Source of the DNA: CAZSAA01 sp964604915
Lineage (GTDB): Bacteria; Patescibacteriota; Patescibacteriia; Patescibacteriales; UBA12465
Length of the DNA: 25,892 bases
Reading direction: 5' to 3'
NCBI GenBank assembly: GCA_964604915.1
Contig: CAZSAA010000010.1
Span: 1-25,892, forward strand
Position numbers and translations under genes: made by a program. The notes below the pieces were generated by a model that was not told the DNA's origin, searched no databases, and worked only from the letters and a program-made list of their open reading frames with translations. Shown here piece by piece: positions 6,918 to 14,908 of the stretch (position 1 is the stretch's first letter; each line of letters opens with the position of its first letter).

Positions 6918-7301
6918 TTATGGCAGGTACTTCTTGAATTGAGCCTCCTTTTCCCGTTCTTGCTGCCTGGCGGCCATGGATCTTATCGGTTTGATGATAT
7001 AGGCTAGCCAGACGGCTAATCCGATTACCCAGATTCCTAGCCAGAAACGGGCAGAAAAGAAGGGTACTTGTTCGTAATCGAAAAATAGCAAGAGCAAGCC
7101 GGTGATGGCGCCGGTAACGCCGAGATCATAGAGGCGGCGGAAGGTTTTCTGATAAGGACCTTTCTTGTTCCTTTTTAGAGCGGCTACCACGGATACGATG
7201 ATAAACGCCGCGATCAGGGCGATAAGTCCGTAACGGAAAGGCGCAAGCAATTGGGCAGGATTGAGGTTGAACCAGAATCGCAGGGTAAAGAGATTTTGCA
7301 T
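6918..7301 (-). CDS. Conserved-looking membrane protein, three predicted helices
   Basis: 127 residues with hydrophobic segments at about 22-43, 60-75 and 83-103. Arg/Lys-rich stretches (KRNKKGPYQKTFRRLYD; KPIRSMAARQQEREKEAQFKKYL) lie between and after them, so the basic loop and tail probably face the cytoplasm. I do not recognise a family. It starts 6 nt after the stop of the methyltransferase gene and is probably in its operon. It lies just upstream of the pilin-array promoter. Confidence 0.65.
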   Translation of the reverse strand: MQNLFTLRFWFNLNPAQLLAPFRYGLIALIAAFIIVSVVAALKRNKKGPYQKTFRRLYDLGVTGAITGLLLLFFDYEQVPFFSARFWLGIWVIGLAVWLAYIIKPIRSMAARQQEREKEAQFKKYLP

Positions 7302-7307
7302 ATTATT

Positions 7308-7859
7308 TTATAGTTTTTTTAGGATTAATCCGTAATGATAGGGGCCAGCTTCGAACTCGTCTTCAAACTTCAAACCGAGCTTCGGACAGGCTTCCTTAAT
7401 CGCTTCCCGTTTTACCTTATTGCCTGCTTGCGGCCCGATCGGGGCTTCTTGAGTGCTCCACTCGATTATTAGGAGTCTGCCGTCCGGTTTTAGCATACGG
7501 ACGCTTTCTTTAAGGATGTCAGCTCGGCGTTGCGATTGGTTCAGGACGTTAACTAATAGAGCGCGGTCGAGGCTGTTGCTCTCAATGCCAGTCGCCCTGA
7601 AGAGCTCCAGGTCGCTCCAGACGGTCTTTATTTGGCTGAGCTTTTCTTCTTTTGCTTTGTTTTCTATCTCGGACAGGGTCGGCTTCATTATATCTACGGC
7701 GTAGACTAGACCTCTTTTCCCGACAATCTTGGCTAGAGGGAAAACGAAATATCCAAAGTTACCGCAGCCTAGCTCGGCAACTTGCTGGCGCTCTTCTACC
7801 CTTATTTTATTTAAAATAAAATTTATGTCAAACAGGATGGTCTTAGTCGATAGGTTCAT
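7308..7859 (-). CDS. Class I SAM-dependent methyltransferase
   Basis: 183 residues with a Rossmann-type methyltransferase core: motif I VAELGCGNFG at about 27-36, the acidic ribose contact in VYAVDIM, motif IV region SLDRALLVNVL and post-motif RMLKPDGRLLIIEW. This resembles the Methyltransf_11/UbiE-like group. The substrate cannot be told. The protein is short, with little beyond the core. It starts 4 nt after the stop of the RodZ-like gene, so the genes are co-transcribed. Confidence 0.85.
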   Translation of the reverse strand: MNLSTKTILFDINFILNKIRVEERQQVAELGCGNFGYFVFPLAKIVGKRGLVYAVDIMKPTLSEIENKAKEEKLSQIKTVWSDLELFRATGIESNSLDRALLVNVLNQSQRRADILKESVRMLKPDGRLLIIEWSTQEAPIGPQAGNKVKREAIKEACPKLGLKFEDEFEAGPYHYGLILKKL

Positions 7860-7863
7860 ATGC

Positions 7864-8523
7864 TTATTGTAATAATATTTGTCGCGATACGGAGTTCTCC
7901 TTGCTATGTTTTTTCTTCGCCTTGATCACTATACTGTTGAGCCCTTCTTTGAGTGGGATCTCTTTAGTGAAATAACCGTCTTCTCCGTTTAGGACTTCTT
8001 CCCCGTTTATCCTTACTTCCGCTAAGGGGGAGGTCTGGCCTTCGATAACTATGTTGTGCTCTGTGGTCGTGAGATTCTTATCAGGATAGATTATCTCTAA
8101 GTCAGGCGCAGATAAGATGTTGCGGAGGTAGAAGACTAGGTAGGCAAAGAAGGTGAGGAAAATCAGGACGATGGCAATGTTCCTGACGATATTGGGAAAG
8201 ACGATCAGCTTGTTCCGAGTGACGACTTTTTGGACGAAAGGATCTTCGCTTTCACGCTCTGGAAAGCCTGATTCGAGCTGCGAAGCTATCCGTTTTTCCA
8301 CATTGAGGAACTGGGCATATTTCTTAACGTAGTTCTTCTTGTACAACCCTTCTGGCAGCTTATAGAACTCGTTGTTCTCGATGGCGTCTAGGTAGTCCGT
8401 CTTTATGCCGGTCAGGCGCGCCGCCTGCGCTAGGCTAAGTTGCCTTATTTCCCGGGCTCTCTTGATTATCTCGCCCAAGCTCTCTGTCTTTCCGCCGATC
8501 TTTTTGCTGGTAAATTCGGTCAT
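7864..8523 (-). CDS. RodZ-like protein: N-terminal HTH, one TM helix, extracytoplasmic beta domain
   Basis: 219 residues. Residues 15-80 are a cro/xre-type HTH of the HTH_25 kind found in RodZ (LGEIIKRAREIRQLSLAQAA, TDYLDAIENNEF). Residues 113-134 are one membrane helix. The outer part (about 140-219) looks like a small beta-sandwich of the kind in surface and envelope proteins (EGQTSPLAEVRINGEEV, LKEGLNSIVIKAKK). RodZ links MreB to the wall machinery, and a cell-shape or envelope-assembly role is inferred. It lies 13 nt downstream of a pilin-like gene, linking the two functions in one transcript. Confidence 0.8.
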   Translation of the reverse strand: MTEFTSKKIGGKTESLGEIIKRAREIRQLSLAQAARLTGIKTDYLDAIENNEFYKLPEGLYKKNYVKKYAQFLNVEKRIASQLESGFPERESEDPFVQKVVTRNKLIVFPNIVRNIAIVLIFLTFFAYLVFYLRNILSAPDLEIIYPDKNLTTTEHNIVIEGQTSPLAEVRINGEEVLNGEDGYFTKEIPLKEGLNSIVIKAKKKHSKENSVSRQILLQ

Positions 8524-8536
8524 TGCCTAAAGGTTG

Positions 8537-8929
8537 CTATTTGATTATTGTCGTGCCCGTCCACTCGATACCGAAGACGCCTAGGAGGAATCGGATAAGG
8601 ATAAAACTGGCAAAGACGATAGCTAAGCCTACTACTGAGGCAATGAGCGTATTCTTGGCGGCGGTGACTTTCTGGGGATTGCCGGCGGAAATGAGCATCG
8701 TGAAGCCAGCATAGACGAACATGGCTAAGGCTAAAGAACCGACTATCCCTAGCAGCCATTGGCTGAAGCCGATAGCTAGTTGCAGGATATCGTTTAGCTC
8801 ATAGGTGCCGGTAGTATAATTATCCGAAGTGTTATCGATGATAGATTCGGCCGCGACCGCTAGAGGTGATAGGATTAAGATGGTAAGCAGGCCTCCTTTG
8901 GCTAGTTTGGAAAAATAGCTTTTCTTCAT
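8537..8929 (-). CDS. Pilin-like two-TM protein, paralogue 7 (separate from the array)
   Basis: 130 residues from MKKSYFSK: signal peptide (cleavage near VAAES), an exported segment of about 35 residues, helix 1, ISAGNPQKVTAAKNTLIASVVGL, helix 2, ending in FGIEWTGTTIIK. The core NPQKVTAAK is nearer to the general Patescibacteria T4SS-pilin signature than the array members with GGNEEK. The start at 8929 is preferred to an ATG 42 nt upstream because it begins the signal peptide and lies 4 nt after the stop of the solute-binding protein gene. Translation is probably coupled. Confidence 0.85.
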   Translation of the reverse strand: MKKSYFSKLAKGGLLTILILSPLAVAAESIIDNTSDNYTTGTYELNDILQLAIGFSQWLLGIVGSLALAMFVYAGFTMLISAGNPQKVTAAKNTLIASVVGLAIVFASFILIRFLLGVFGIEWTGTTIIK

Positions 8930-8933
8930 ATGC

Positions 8934-10301
8934 TTATTCGACGGTCTGTTGCACTTTAGCGGCCCCGTCATTGATGATTTGGCTTATCTGCTCGGTATTA
9001 CCGGCGATGCTATCGAGCATTTGCTCCATATATTCTTCAGCTAGGCTCGGATTTTTCCCATGGTACCAGCTTTTGGCGGTAAGTAGCTGTGAGACGAATA
9101 CGCCGATATCCCCGTCGGTTTTCTGCTGATCGATAAGGGAACGTAGGGCGGCCGGCTTCTTGGTATTCTGGAGATAGGTCTTGGCTTGCTCGGCCTGGGT
9201 AGCGAAGATTATGAAATTCCAAGCTTCATTGGTATGGGTGCTTTTCTTGAGCACGCTCTCTACCCAGTAATTGCCGAAATTGACATCGGACAAACTGCCT
9301 TCGATCTGAGGGAGCTTGGCGATGGAGAAATTGAGCTTAGCGGCGCCAGCGCGGATAGTAGGCAGATGATAGGCATAGCCGAACATGATAGCCAGATTGC
9401 CGTTCATAAACATCTCTAAGGAATTAGGCAGACTGCTGTTCCAGGAATATACTTCCTTGTTGGGGTTAGCGAATTCAGAATAGAAGCGGACAGCGTCTAG
9501 GCCAGGATTGTAGCCGTATGATTTGATGCTATCTGGCACCTCATTGAAGGTAACGTCATTTCCGTCCATCATCTGGGTGCCATTTTGCATCATGATGACC
9601 GAAATGAGGTCGGTGCTACGTTCGATGTTGCTACCGGTGCCCATGGCGACGCCAGCCTGGGTAATGCCCTTCTGAATATCCTGCTTGGTGAGTTTTTTTA
9701 CTTGCTGCTGGAAGTCCTCGTTCCAATATTTAGCCGGCTCGGAAATTCCCGCGCTATTTAGCAGGTCTTTATTATAATACATCGCCAAGGTATCGACCGA
9801 TAGCGGGAGACCATATACCTGGTTGTCGATAATGACGTCGCTCGCTACGATATCGACAAAGCCGTCTTGGATTTGTTTGATAGTTGGGGAGGCGGAAGTG
9901 CGGAGTTCGCTGACTATCTCTTTTTTGATCGCGCCTTGTTCGACCTGGACTACCATGGCGGTGGAGGCGGGCATGGGGGCGAGTTTGCTCTGATATTTCT
10001 TGATCCAAGTGTTATGAATGGATATTATGTCAGGACCGCGGTCTTCCGCCAGGGCGTTTAAGAGCTCTTTCTCGTATTCTTCGTAGCGGAGCTTCTTGTA
10101 GTCGATAGTTATGTACGGGTGGAGGGCTTGATAGGCTTGGATGATACTGGAAAAGTCGTCTTCGCCGTCGAAGACGCGCCAGTAGGTCAGAGTAACTGGC
10201 TTGGTGCCTTCCTTGATTTGCTGGCTGGTAGTCTTGCAGCCAAAAGCTGAAGTGGCAAGAAGGGAGAGCAATAACCCTAAAATAGCTATCTTCTTATACA
10301 T
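8934..10301 (-). CDS. Lipoprotein extracellular solute-binding protein (family 1, sugar-type)
   Basis: 455 residues. A lipoprotein signal peptide ends at Cys 22 (TSAFGC). The mature protein follows the family 1 periplasmic-binding plan: TLTYWRVFDGEDDFSSIIQAY at the start, GLPLSVDTLAMYYNKDLL in the middle, then the FMNGNLAIMFGY and NEAWNFIIFA regions typical of MalE/UgpB-like proteins. It would bind a sugar or similar ligand at the outer face of the membrane. No permease or ATPase gene lies nearby in the window, so it is an orphan component. It instead heads an operon with a pilin-like gene, the RodZ-like gene, the methyltransferase and a membrane protein. Confidence 0.9.
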   Translation of the reverse strand: MYKKIAILGLLLSLLATSAFGCKTTSQQIKEGTKPVTLTYWRVFDGEDDFSSIIQAYQALHPYITIDYKKLRYEEYEKELLNALAEDRGPDIISIHNTWIKKYQSKLAPMPASTAMVVQVEQGAIKKEIVSELRTSASPTIKQIQDGFVDIVASDVIIDNQVYGLPLSVDTLAMYYNKDLLNSAGISEPAKYWNEDFQQQVKKLTKQDIQKGITQAGVAMGTGSNIERSTDLISVIMMQNGTQMMDGNDVTFNEVPDSIKSYGYNPGLDAVRFYSEFANPNKEVYSWNSSLPNSLEMFMNGNLAIMFGYAYHLPTIRAGAAKLNFSIAKLPQIEGSLSDVNFGNYWVESVLKKSTHTNEAWNFIIFATQAEQAKTYLQNTKKPAALRSLIDQQKTDGDIGVFVSQLLTAKSWYHGKNPSLAEEYMEQMLDSIAGNTEQISQIINDGAAKVQQTVE

Positions 10302-10336
10302 AGATGATAATTTCCTTAAATATCGCTATTACCTTA

Positions 10337-10365
10337 ATTATATCAGAAATATCCGGAGATGGTAA
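10337..10365 (-). promoter_or_regulatory. Predicted promoter of the solute-binding protein operon
   Basis: On the minus strand, -35 TTACCA (10360-10365), 17 bases, then consensus -10 TATAAT (10337-10342) with TGA before it. It lies directly after the smc stop codon. An AAGGAAA SD-like site follows about 12 nt before the ATG at 10301. Confidence 0.65.
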
Positions 10366-10369
10366 GGCG

Positions 10370-13300
10370 CTATTTCGTCTTGGCTTCATCCAGCTTGACG
10401 CTGAGCAGCTGGCTGACGCCATCAGCTTGCATGGTAATGCCATAGAGCATGCTGGCTCGTTTCATCGAGGCGCGGTTATGGGTGATGACGATGAACTGGG
10501 TATGGTCGGACAGGTCATCGAGAATGCTAGCTAGGCGTTCGGAATTAGCCTCGTCCAAGGCAGCATCCACTTCATCTAGGACCACGAAGGGGGAGGGGTT
10601 AGCATTGATGATGGCACAGATCAGGGCAATGGCGGTTAAAGCCTTTTCGCCGCCTGACAGCATGGAAATCGTGCTTATCTTCTTGCCCGGAGGTGTAGCC
10701 TGGATCTCAATGCCCGAAAAATCGCTAGCTTGTTGTTTGCGTAGGGACTTGAGCTTGCGGAAGTTATTATCCAGTTCGCTTGTCGCCTCTTCAGGCGCTT
10801 TTTCTTCTTCCGCCTTGTCAATCTTGAGTATCTTAGCTTGGCCGCCATTAAATAGTATCTTGAAATACTCGGTGAACTTTTCCGAGATAATACTAAATTC
10901 CTGGTCGAACTGAGTCTTAATGGTAGCGTCGAGCTCGAGTATCACTTTTTCTAGCGAAGCGGTCGCCTCTTTTAGATCCCCAGTCTGCTTATCAAGGAAA
11001 TCATGTCGCTCTTTGGTGTCCTCATACTCCTTGCCGGTTTCTGGATCAATACCACCAATCGCTTCTAACTGGGCCTTGAGTTTGGCGATGCGTTGGCCTA
11101 GCGTCTCATCTTCTTGGTCGGCGGGCACGGTTACTTTCTTGATACTGATCATTTCTAACCCTTCTTCACGGATGTCATTTTCTAAATCCTCTAATCTAGT
11201 CTCGAGCCGGGTAGAGCTTATCTTCTCAGCCTGCAACCCGTTGCTCGCTTCATTAATCTTGGCTTGGACGACTTGAATCTGGCGTTGCCATTCGAATATC
11301 TGTTTATTCTTTTCTGATCTAGCTTGGACGTTGCGGCCTATCTGGGTATTTAACGCGCTAAGTTCAGTCTCGATCTTCTCTAGTTCGGCTTGGAGACGAG
11401 CTTTCTCGGCGTTGATCTCGCCTGCGTCGAATTTTACTTGGCTCTTGGCGATCTTCTCGCGGATGTCAGCTAGTTCCCGTTCCGATTGTGCTTGCTTTTC
11501 TTGGAGCAGGCTGAGCTTCTCGCGCTTAGCAGACATTTCCAGGCGTGCTTGATTCAAGGCGCTGATTATCTCCTGCTTCTTGTCATAGGCGGAGTTATCA
11601 ATTCCTGTTTTAGCCTCGGCGATTTTCTTAGTTATTTCTTCGAGTTGTTTTTTCAGGCTGCTTTTTTCCGCCTCTATGCGGTCAGCATCGGGTGCTTCCT
11701 GACTCTTGGCAATCTTCTCGCGGATGTCAGTTAGTTCCCGTTCCGATTGCGCTTGCTTTTCTTGGAGCAGGCTGAGCTTCTCGCGCTTGGCAGATAGTAT
11801 TTGGCGCATTTCCGCTAAGGTAGCGTTATGGCGCTCTTTCTTTTCGCCGAGTTGGATGAGCTTTTGCTGGATGAGTTGGATCTCTTTCATTTTTTCCTCG
11901 TCCTGTCCGTTGATGGCGGCGCGCATTTCCTTGGCGAATTCCTGTTTGGCTTCACCCAGCAGGGAGCGAATTTTGCCCAGGTCGCTTTCCGCCTTGATTT
12001 CTTCCAGACGGGCTAGGAAACGATCCACTAGCTGAGCTAGGCGCTCCTTATTGCTGCCGGCCTCCATGCTAGCCTTCATTTCGGCATTCTTTTCCTTGAG
12101 CGCTTGACTGAGTTCGTCCGCCTCTTTGCCTATCGCCATCAATTTATCGACAATTTCCTGTTCCTTCGTCTGGTCAGCTTGGTCGGCTAAGATGGCCTCT
12201 ATCGCCTGTTCCCCTTCTTTGATGATGGCGCCCAGTTCCTTTTCTTTGTCGCTTAGCCAGGATATATCCAATTGTCCTCTGGCCTCCAGGGTTGCTTCAA
12301 TAATCGCTTCTAATTTGTTTATCTTCCGCTCTATCGTCTCCTGTTCTAAGCGCAGGGCGCTTGTTTCTTTCCGCCTCTGTTCATTCTTATCAATCACCAT
12401 CCCTATCGCCTGCAACCTCTCTTGCTGCAGGGATTCCCGTTCTTCTTCGGTGTTGAAGCTAAAAGCGGCGATATCGTTTTTGGTCTTTTCGATCTCAGAC
12501 GCTATCTCTCTTTCCTTGCTGCTGAGCCAGGAAATATCGAATTGTCCTTGCGCTTCTAGTTGGTTTTCCAATTCCGCTTGCAGCTTAGCTAGTTTTTGTA
12601 CTAACCCTATCTTCTGAGCTTGAAGTTCATTGACTTTAGCTTTGAGGGCGCTATCATCGTCAGCGCCTAATTCTCCTTTGGCGGCGTCTATCTTCTCAAG
12701 CAAGGCAGATAATTCCTTTTCCGCTTCCCGCTTCCTGTCCTCTCCGGCGGTTATGCGAGACGAAAGACCGTCGATCTGCTCGTTTATCTTCTGCCAGAGC
12801 GAGGCGAAATATGTCGTCTGTTTTTCTTGCAGTTCTTTTTCCAATTCTTCCCGGCGCTGCAATCTTTCCATGTGGCGGGTGAGGGTTTTGAGACGGGGAC
12901 GGATTTCGCCAAGCAGCAATTCTACTTGGCCGAGATTTTCATAGCTAGCCTCGAGCTTGTTCATCGCCTGTTCGCGCTTGATCTGGAATTGTTTCACGCC
13001 GGTCGCTTCATCAAAGAAGTCCTTGCGCTCGCTGGCATTGGTGTTGAGAAAGCTCTCGACCATGCCTTGGCCGATGACACTATATGTTTTTTGTCCTACG
13101 CTAGCCTTGGCGAGGAGCATCTGGATATCAGCCAAACGGCAGCGGGCGTTGTTGATCAGGTATTCGCTATTGCCGTTGCGGTATATGCGACGGGTGATGA
13201 CGATGTTTTCTTGGGTGGTGAGGGCACGATACCAATCTTCTTCGGTTACTCCTTCGGCCGCATGTTTCTGATATTGCTTGGGGTTCTCGTTTTTCAGATG

Positions 13301-13570
13301 CAAAGAGACTTCGGCCAGGCCGAGTTGGTTACGCTTGTCTGAGCCGGAGAAGATGACGTCGTCGCTCTTCTTGCCGCGCAAGGTCTTGAGGCTCTGTTCA
13401 CCGAGCACCCAGCGGATGGAGTCAGCGATGTTGGATTTGCCGGAGCCGTTGGGGCCGACGACCGCGGTAAGGCCGCGCTTGCGACCGCCGTCGATGATGC
13501 CAGAGAAGATGAGTTTGTTCTTATGGGCAAAAGATTTGAAACCTTGGAGTTCCAGTTTTTCTAGATACAT
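10370..13570 (-). CDS. smc: Chromosome segregation ATPase SMC, apparently without a canonical hinge
   Basis: SMC organises chromosomes as the core of condensin. The 1066 residues have a Walker A GPNGSGKS at 39-46, the signature LSGGEKAL from 971 and Walker B FVVLDEVDAALD at about 995-1006, so the ATPase head is complete. Residues from about 165 to 900 read as heptad-rich coiled coil. I cannot find the globular, glycine-rich hinge that bacterial SMC proteins carry near their middle, and the chain is shorter than the usual 1150-1200. The C-proximal arm contains a duplicated block (QAQSEREL, DIREKIAKSQ), also seen as a 91-bp DNA repeat. An earlier pair repeats G-Q-[FL]-DISWLS. It is followed directly by the promoter of the next operon. 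Confidence 0.93.
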   Translation of the reverse strand: MYLEKLELQGFKSFAHKNKLIFSGIIDGGRKRGLTAVVGPNGSGKSNIADSIRWVLGEQSLKTLRGKKSDDVIFSGSDKRNQLGLAEVSLHLKNENPKQYQKHAAEGVTEEDWYRALTTQENIVITRRIYRNGNSEYLINNARCRLADIQMLLAKASVGQKTYSVIGQGMVESFLNTNASERKDFFDEATGVKQFQIKREQAMNKLEASYENLGQVELLLGEIRPRLKTLTRHMERLQRREELEKELQEKQTTYFASLWQKINEQIDGLSSRITAGEDRKREAEKELSALLEKIDAAKGELGADDDSALKAKVNELQAQKIGLVQKLAKLQAELENQLEAQGQFDISWLSSKEREIASEIEKTKNDIAAFSFNTEEERESLQQERLQAIGMVIDKNEQRRKETSALRLEQETIERKINKLEAIIEATLEARGQLDISWLSDKEKELGAIIKEGEQAIEAILADQADQTKEQEIVDKLMAIGKEADELSQALKEKNAEMKASMEAGSNKERLAQLVDRFLARLEEIKAESDLGKIRSLLGEAKQEFAKEMRAAINGQDEEKMKEIQLIQQKLIQLGEKKERHNATLAEMRQILSAKREKLSLLQEKQAQSERELTDIREKIAKSQEAPDADRIEAEKSSLKKQLEEITKKIAEAKTGIDNSAYDKKQEIISALNQARLEMSAKREKLSLLQEKQAQSERELADIREKIAKSQVKFDAGEINAEKARLQAELEKIETELSALNTQIGRNVQARSEKNKQIFEWQRQIQVVQAKINEASNGLQAEKISSTRLETRLEDLENDIREEGLEMISIKKVTVPADQEDETLGQRIAKLKAQLEAIGGIDPETGKEYEDTKERHDFLDKQTGDLKEATASLEKVILELDATIKTQFDQEFSIISEKFTEYFKILFNGGQAKILKIDKAEEEKAPEEATSELDNNFRKLKSLRKQQASDFSGIEIQATPPGKKISTISMLSGGEKALTAIALICAIINANPSPFVVLDEVDAALDEANSERLASILDDLSDHTQFIVITHNRASMKRASMLYGITMQADGVSQLLSVKLDEAKTK
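11442..11793. repeat. Pair of 91-bp direct repeats inside smc
   Basis: Copies at 11442-11532 and 11703-11793 differ at only about four positions and are 261 bp apart (in frame). They encode the SAKREKLSLLQEKQAQSERE-type coiled-coil block twice. The low divergence suggests a recent tandem duplication, or ongoing gene conversion, of an arm segment. Confidence 0.85.
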
Positions 13571-13583
13571 AATGGACGCTTGA

Positions 13584-13611
13584 TTGATATGTAATATCTA
13601 TATAGTATAAT
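13584..13611 (+). promoter_or_regulatory. Predicted promoter of the CMP-kinase-like gene
   Basis: TTGATA (13584-13589), a 16-base spacer and consensus TATAAT (13606-13611). The start would be at about 13618, just before the ATG at 13636. The same 65-bp gap must also hold the divergent smc promoter. Confidence 0.5.
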
Positions 13612-13635
13612 ATTAGACAGGGACAATTAGCAAAT

Positions 13636-14220
13636 TTGAAACGTATGATCATAACTATCTCCGGTAACCAAGGTTCCGGCAAAAGCACTATCGCGACCAG
13701 ATTAGCGGAAAAGTTGGGGTGGCCGCGATACTATATGGGCGGCTTGCGGCGCGAAGCGGCCAAAAAAAGAGGTCTCACCTTGGCGGAGTATAACGCTTTG
13801 GGGGAGAGCGATCCTAATACCGACCTGGAAGTGGATCGCTATCAGGCGGAGTTAGGCAAGAAGGAGGATAATTTTGTAATCGAAGGCCGAACCTCCTGGC
13901 ACTTCATCCCTCATTCTTTCAAGATTTTCATCTATGCTGATGAATTGGTGGGGGCTAGACGTATTTTTGACGAATTAAAGATAAAAAAGGGGGATAATAG
14001 GCAACATGAGGATAATTTTGAGACCTATGAAGATGTATTAGATAGTATAAGGAAGAGGTGTCAGAGCGATGACAAGCGATATCGCCAATATTTCGGTATT
14101 GATGTCTATGATCCGGCCAATTATGATTTTTACCTAGATACAAGCAAATTAGACCGGGATCAGGCCTTTGCCGCCGTCTGGGCGGCCGTACAGGAACGGA
14201 TTGACAAGGAGAAAAAATAA
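13636..14220 (+). CDS. Cytidylate kinase-like P-loop kinase
   Basis: 194 residues with a Walker A GNQGSGKST at about 9-17 and, behind it, YYMGGLRREAAKKRGLTLAEYN and DPNTDLEVDRY. This pattern is typical of the short, archaeal-type CMP/dCMP kinase branch (the same module as AAA_17/AAA_18 kinases). VIEGRTSWHFIP is the acceptor-site strand, and the Arg-rich lid is RKRCQSDDKRYRQYFG. The usual role is phosphorylation of CMP/dCMP for nucleotide supply; the substrate is inferred. Its 3' end contains the predicted promoter of rplS. The ATG follows a weakly SD-like context. Confidence 0.8.
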   Translation: MKRMIITISGNQGSGKSTIATRLAEKLGWPRYYMGGLRREAAKKRGLTLAEYNALGESDPNTDLEVDRYQAELGKKEDNFVIEGRTSWHFIPHSFKIFIYADELVGARRIFDELKIKKGDNRQHEDNFETYEDVLDSIRKRCQSDDKRYRQYFGIDVYDPANYDFYLDTSKLDRDQAFAAVWAAVQERIDKEKK

Positions 14221-14229
14221 TTATAAGAT
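14201..14229 (+). promoter_or_regulatory. Predicted rplS promoter inside the end of the kinase gene
   Basis: Consensus -35 TTGACA (14201-14206), 17 bases, -10 TAAGAT (14224-14229). The -35 lies in the last codons of the kinase gene. Transcription would start near 14236 and give rplS a leader of about 50 nt. Confidence 0.6.
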
Positions 14230-14249
14230 GAAGCAAGCTATAAAAACAG

Positions 14250-14268
14250 ACGAGACGTCTAGTCTCGT
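14250..14268 (+). promoter_or_regulatory. Hairpin in the rplS leader
   Basis: A perfect 7-bp stem, ACGAGAC (14250-14256) with GTCTCGT (14262-14268), and loop GTCTA, 17 nt before the rplS ATG. Only a short T run follows, so it is a weak terminator at best. Its place between the rplS promoter and start suggests an r-protein leader element, but it could equally end the kinase transcript. Confidence 0.4.
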
Positions 14269-14285
14269 TTCTATTATTAAAAGAT

Positions 14286-14651
14286 ATGGCAGAAACTAAG
14301 ACCACTCCGGTACTTGACCAGGCAGAAACGGAATTGAAGCCAGGGATGACCGTGAGAGTATACCAAAAGATCAAAGAGCTTAACTCGAAGGGCGAAGAGA
14401 AGGAAAGAGTCCAGTATTTCGAGGGCATGATCATCGCGCGCAAGCACAACAAGGAAGTTGGCGCGACTATTACCGTACGCAAGGTGTCCGATGGCGTCGG
14501 CGTCGAGAAGATCTTCCCCATCAATCTCCCTACCATCACTAAGATCGAAGTGAAGAAGATCGCGGAAGTAAAGCGCGCCAAATTATACTTCCTCAAGCGC
14601 GGTTATCGCAAGAAGCTGAAAGAGACTGTTATCCGGACAGCTAAGAAATAA
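14286..14651 (+). CDS. rplS: 50S ribosomal protein L19
   Basis: L19 sits at the 30S-50S interface. The 121-residue protein shows the family core: LKPGMTVRVYQKIKEL, QYFEGMIIARK, TITVRKVSDGVGVEKIFPINLPTI and KRAKLYFLKRGYRKKLKE. It has an N-terminal extension of about 15 residues (MAETKTTPVLDQAET) in place of the usual start. No trmD or rpsP is next to it, unlike the common bacterial order. It is followed by two tRNA genes on the same strand, possibly in one transcript up to the terminator at 14831. Confidence 0.97.
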   Translation: MAETKTTPVLDQAETELKPGMTVRVYQKIKELNSKGEEKERVQYFEGMIIARKHNKEVGATITVRKVSDGVGVEKIFPINLPTITKIEVKKIAEVKRAKLYFLKRGYRKKLKETVIRTAKK

Positions 14652-14663
14652 TAGCTGTCAATT

Positions 14664-14747
<84 letters not shown>

Positions 14748-14753
14748 CAGATA

Positions 14754-14830
14754 GGGCGCATAGCTCAGCTGGTTAGAGCACTTCGTTTACACCGAAGGGG
14801 TCCAGGGTTCGAATCCTTGTGCGCCCACCA
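14754..14830 (+). tRNA. tRNA-Val, anticodon TAC, CCA encoded
   Basis: Acceptor GGGCGCA/TGCGCCC, anticodon stem CTTCG/CGAAG with loop TTTACAC (TAC), T arm with GGTTCGAATCC. The gene ends in ACCA, so CCA is encoded, unlike its tRNA-Leu neighbour. A terminator follows at once. Confidence 0.97.
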
Positions 14831-14856
14831 AACGACCCTGCAAGGGGTTGTTTTTT
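14831..14856 (+). terminator. Terminator of the rplS-tRNA unit
   Basis: 8-bp stem AACGACCC (14831-14838) with GGGTTGTT (14845-14852), including one G-T pair, and a T6 run reaching 14856. It begins right after the CCA of tRNA-Val. Confidence 0.75.
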
Positions 14857-14877
14857 GTTGCTTGACTTTGTTCCAAG

Positions 14878-14908
14878 AAAAAAGAGCTGGCTATTATAGC
14901 TCAGCTCT
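14878..14908 (-). terminator. Terminator overlapping the end of the 88-aa gene
   Basis: Minus-strand stem AGAGCTG (14908-14902) with CAGCTCT (14889-14883), an inner GCTA/TAGC stem and six T residues after it (14883-14878). The stop codon of the zinc-ribbon gene lies inside the hairpin. Confidence 0.7.

Noticed and set aside
12126..13342. Several long plus-strand frames opposite smc
   Set aside because: They are Ser/Leu/Phe-rich mirror frames produced by the Glu/Lys/Ala coiled-coil codons of smc.
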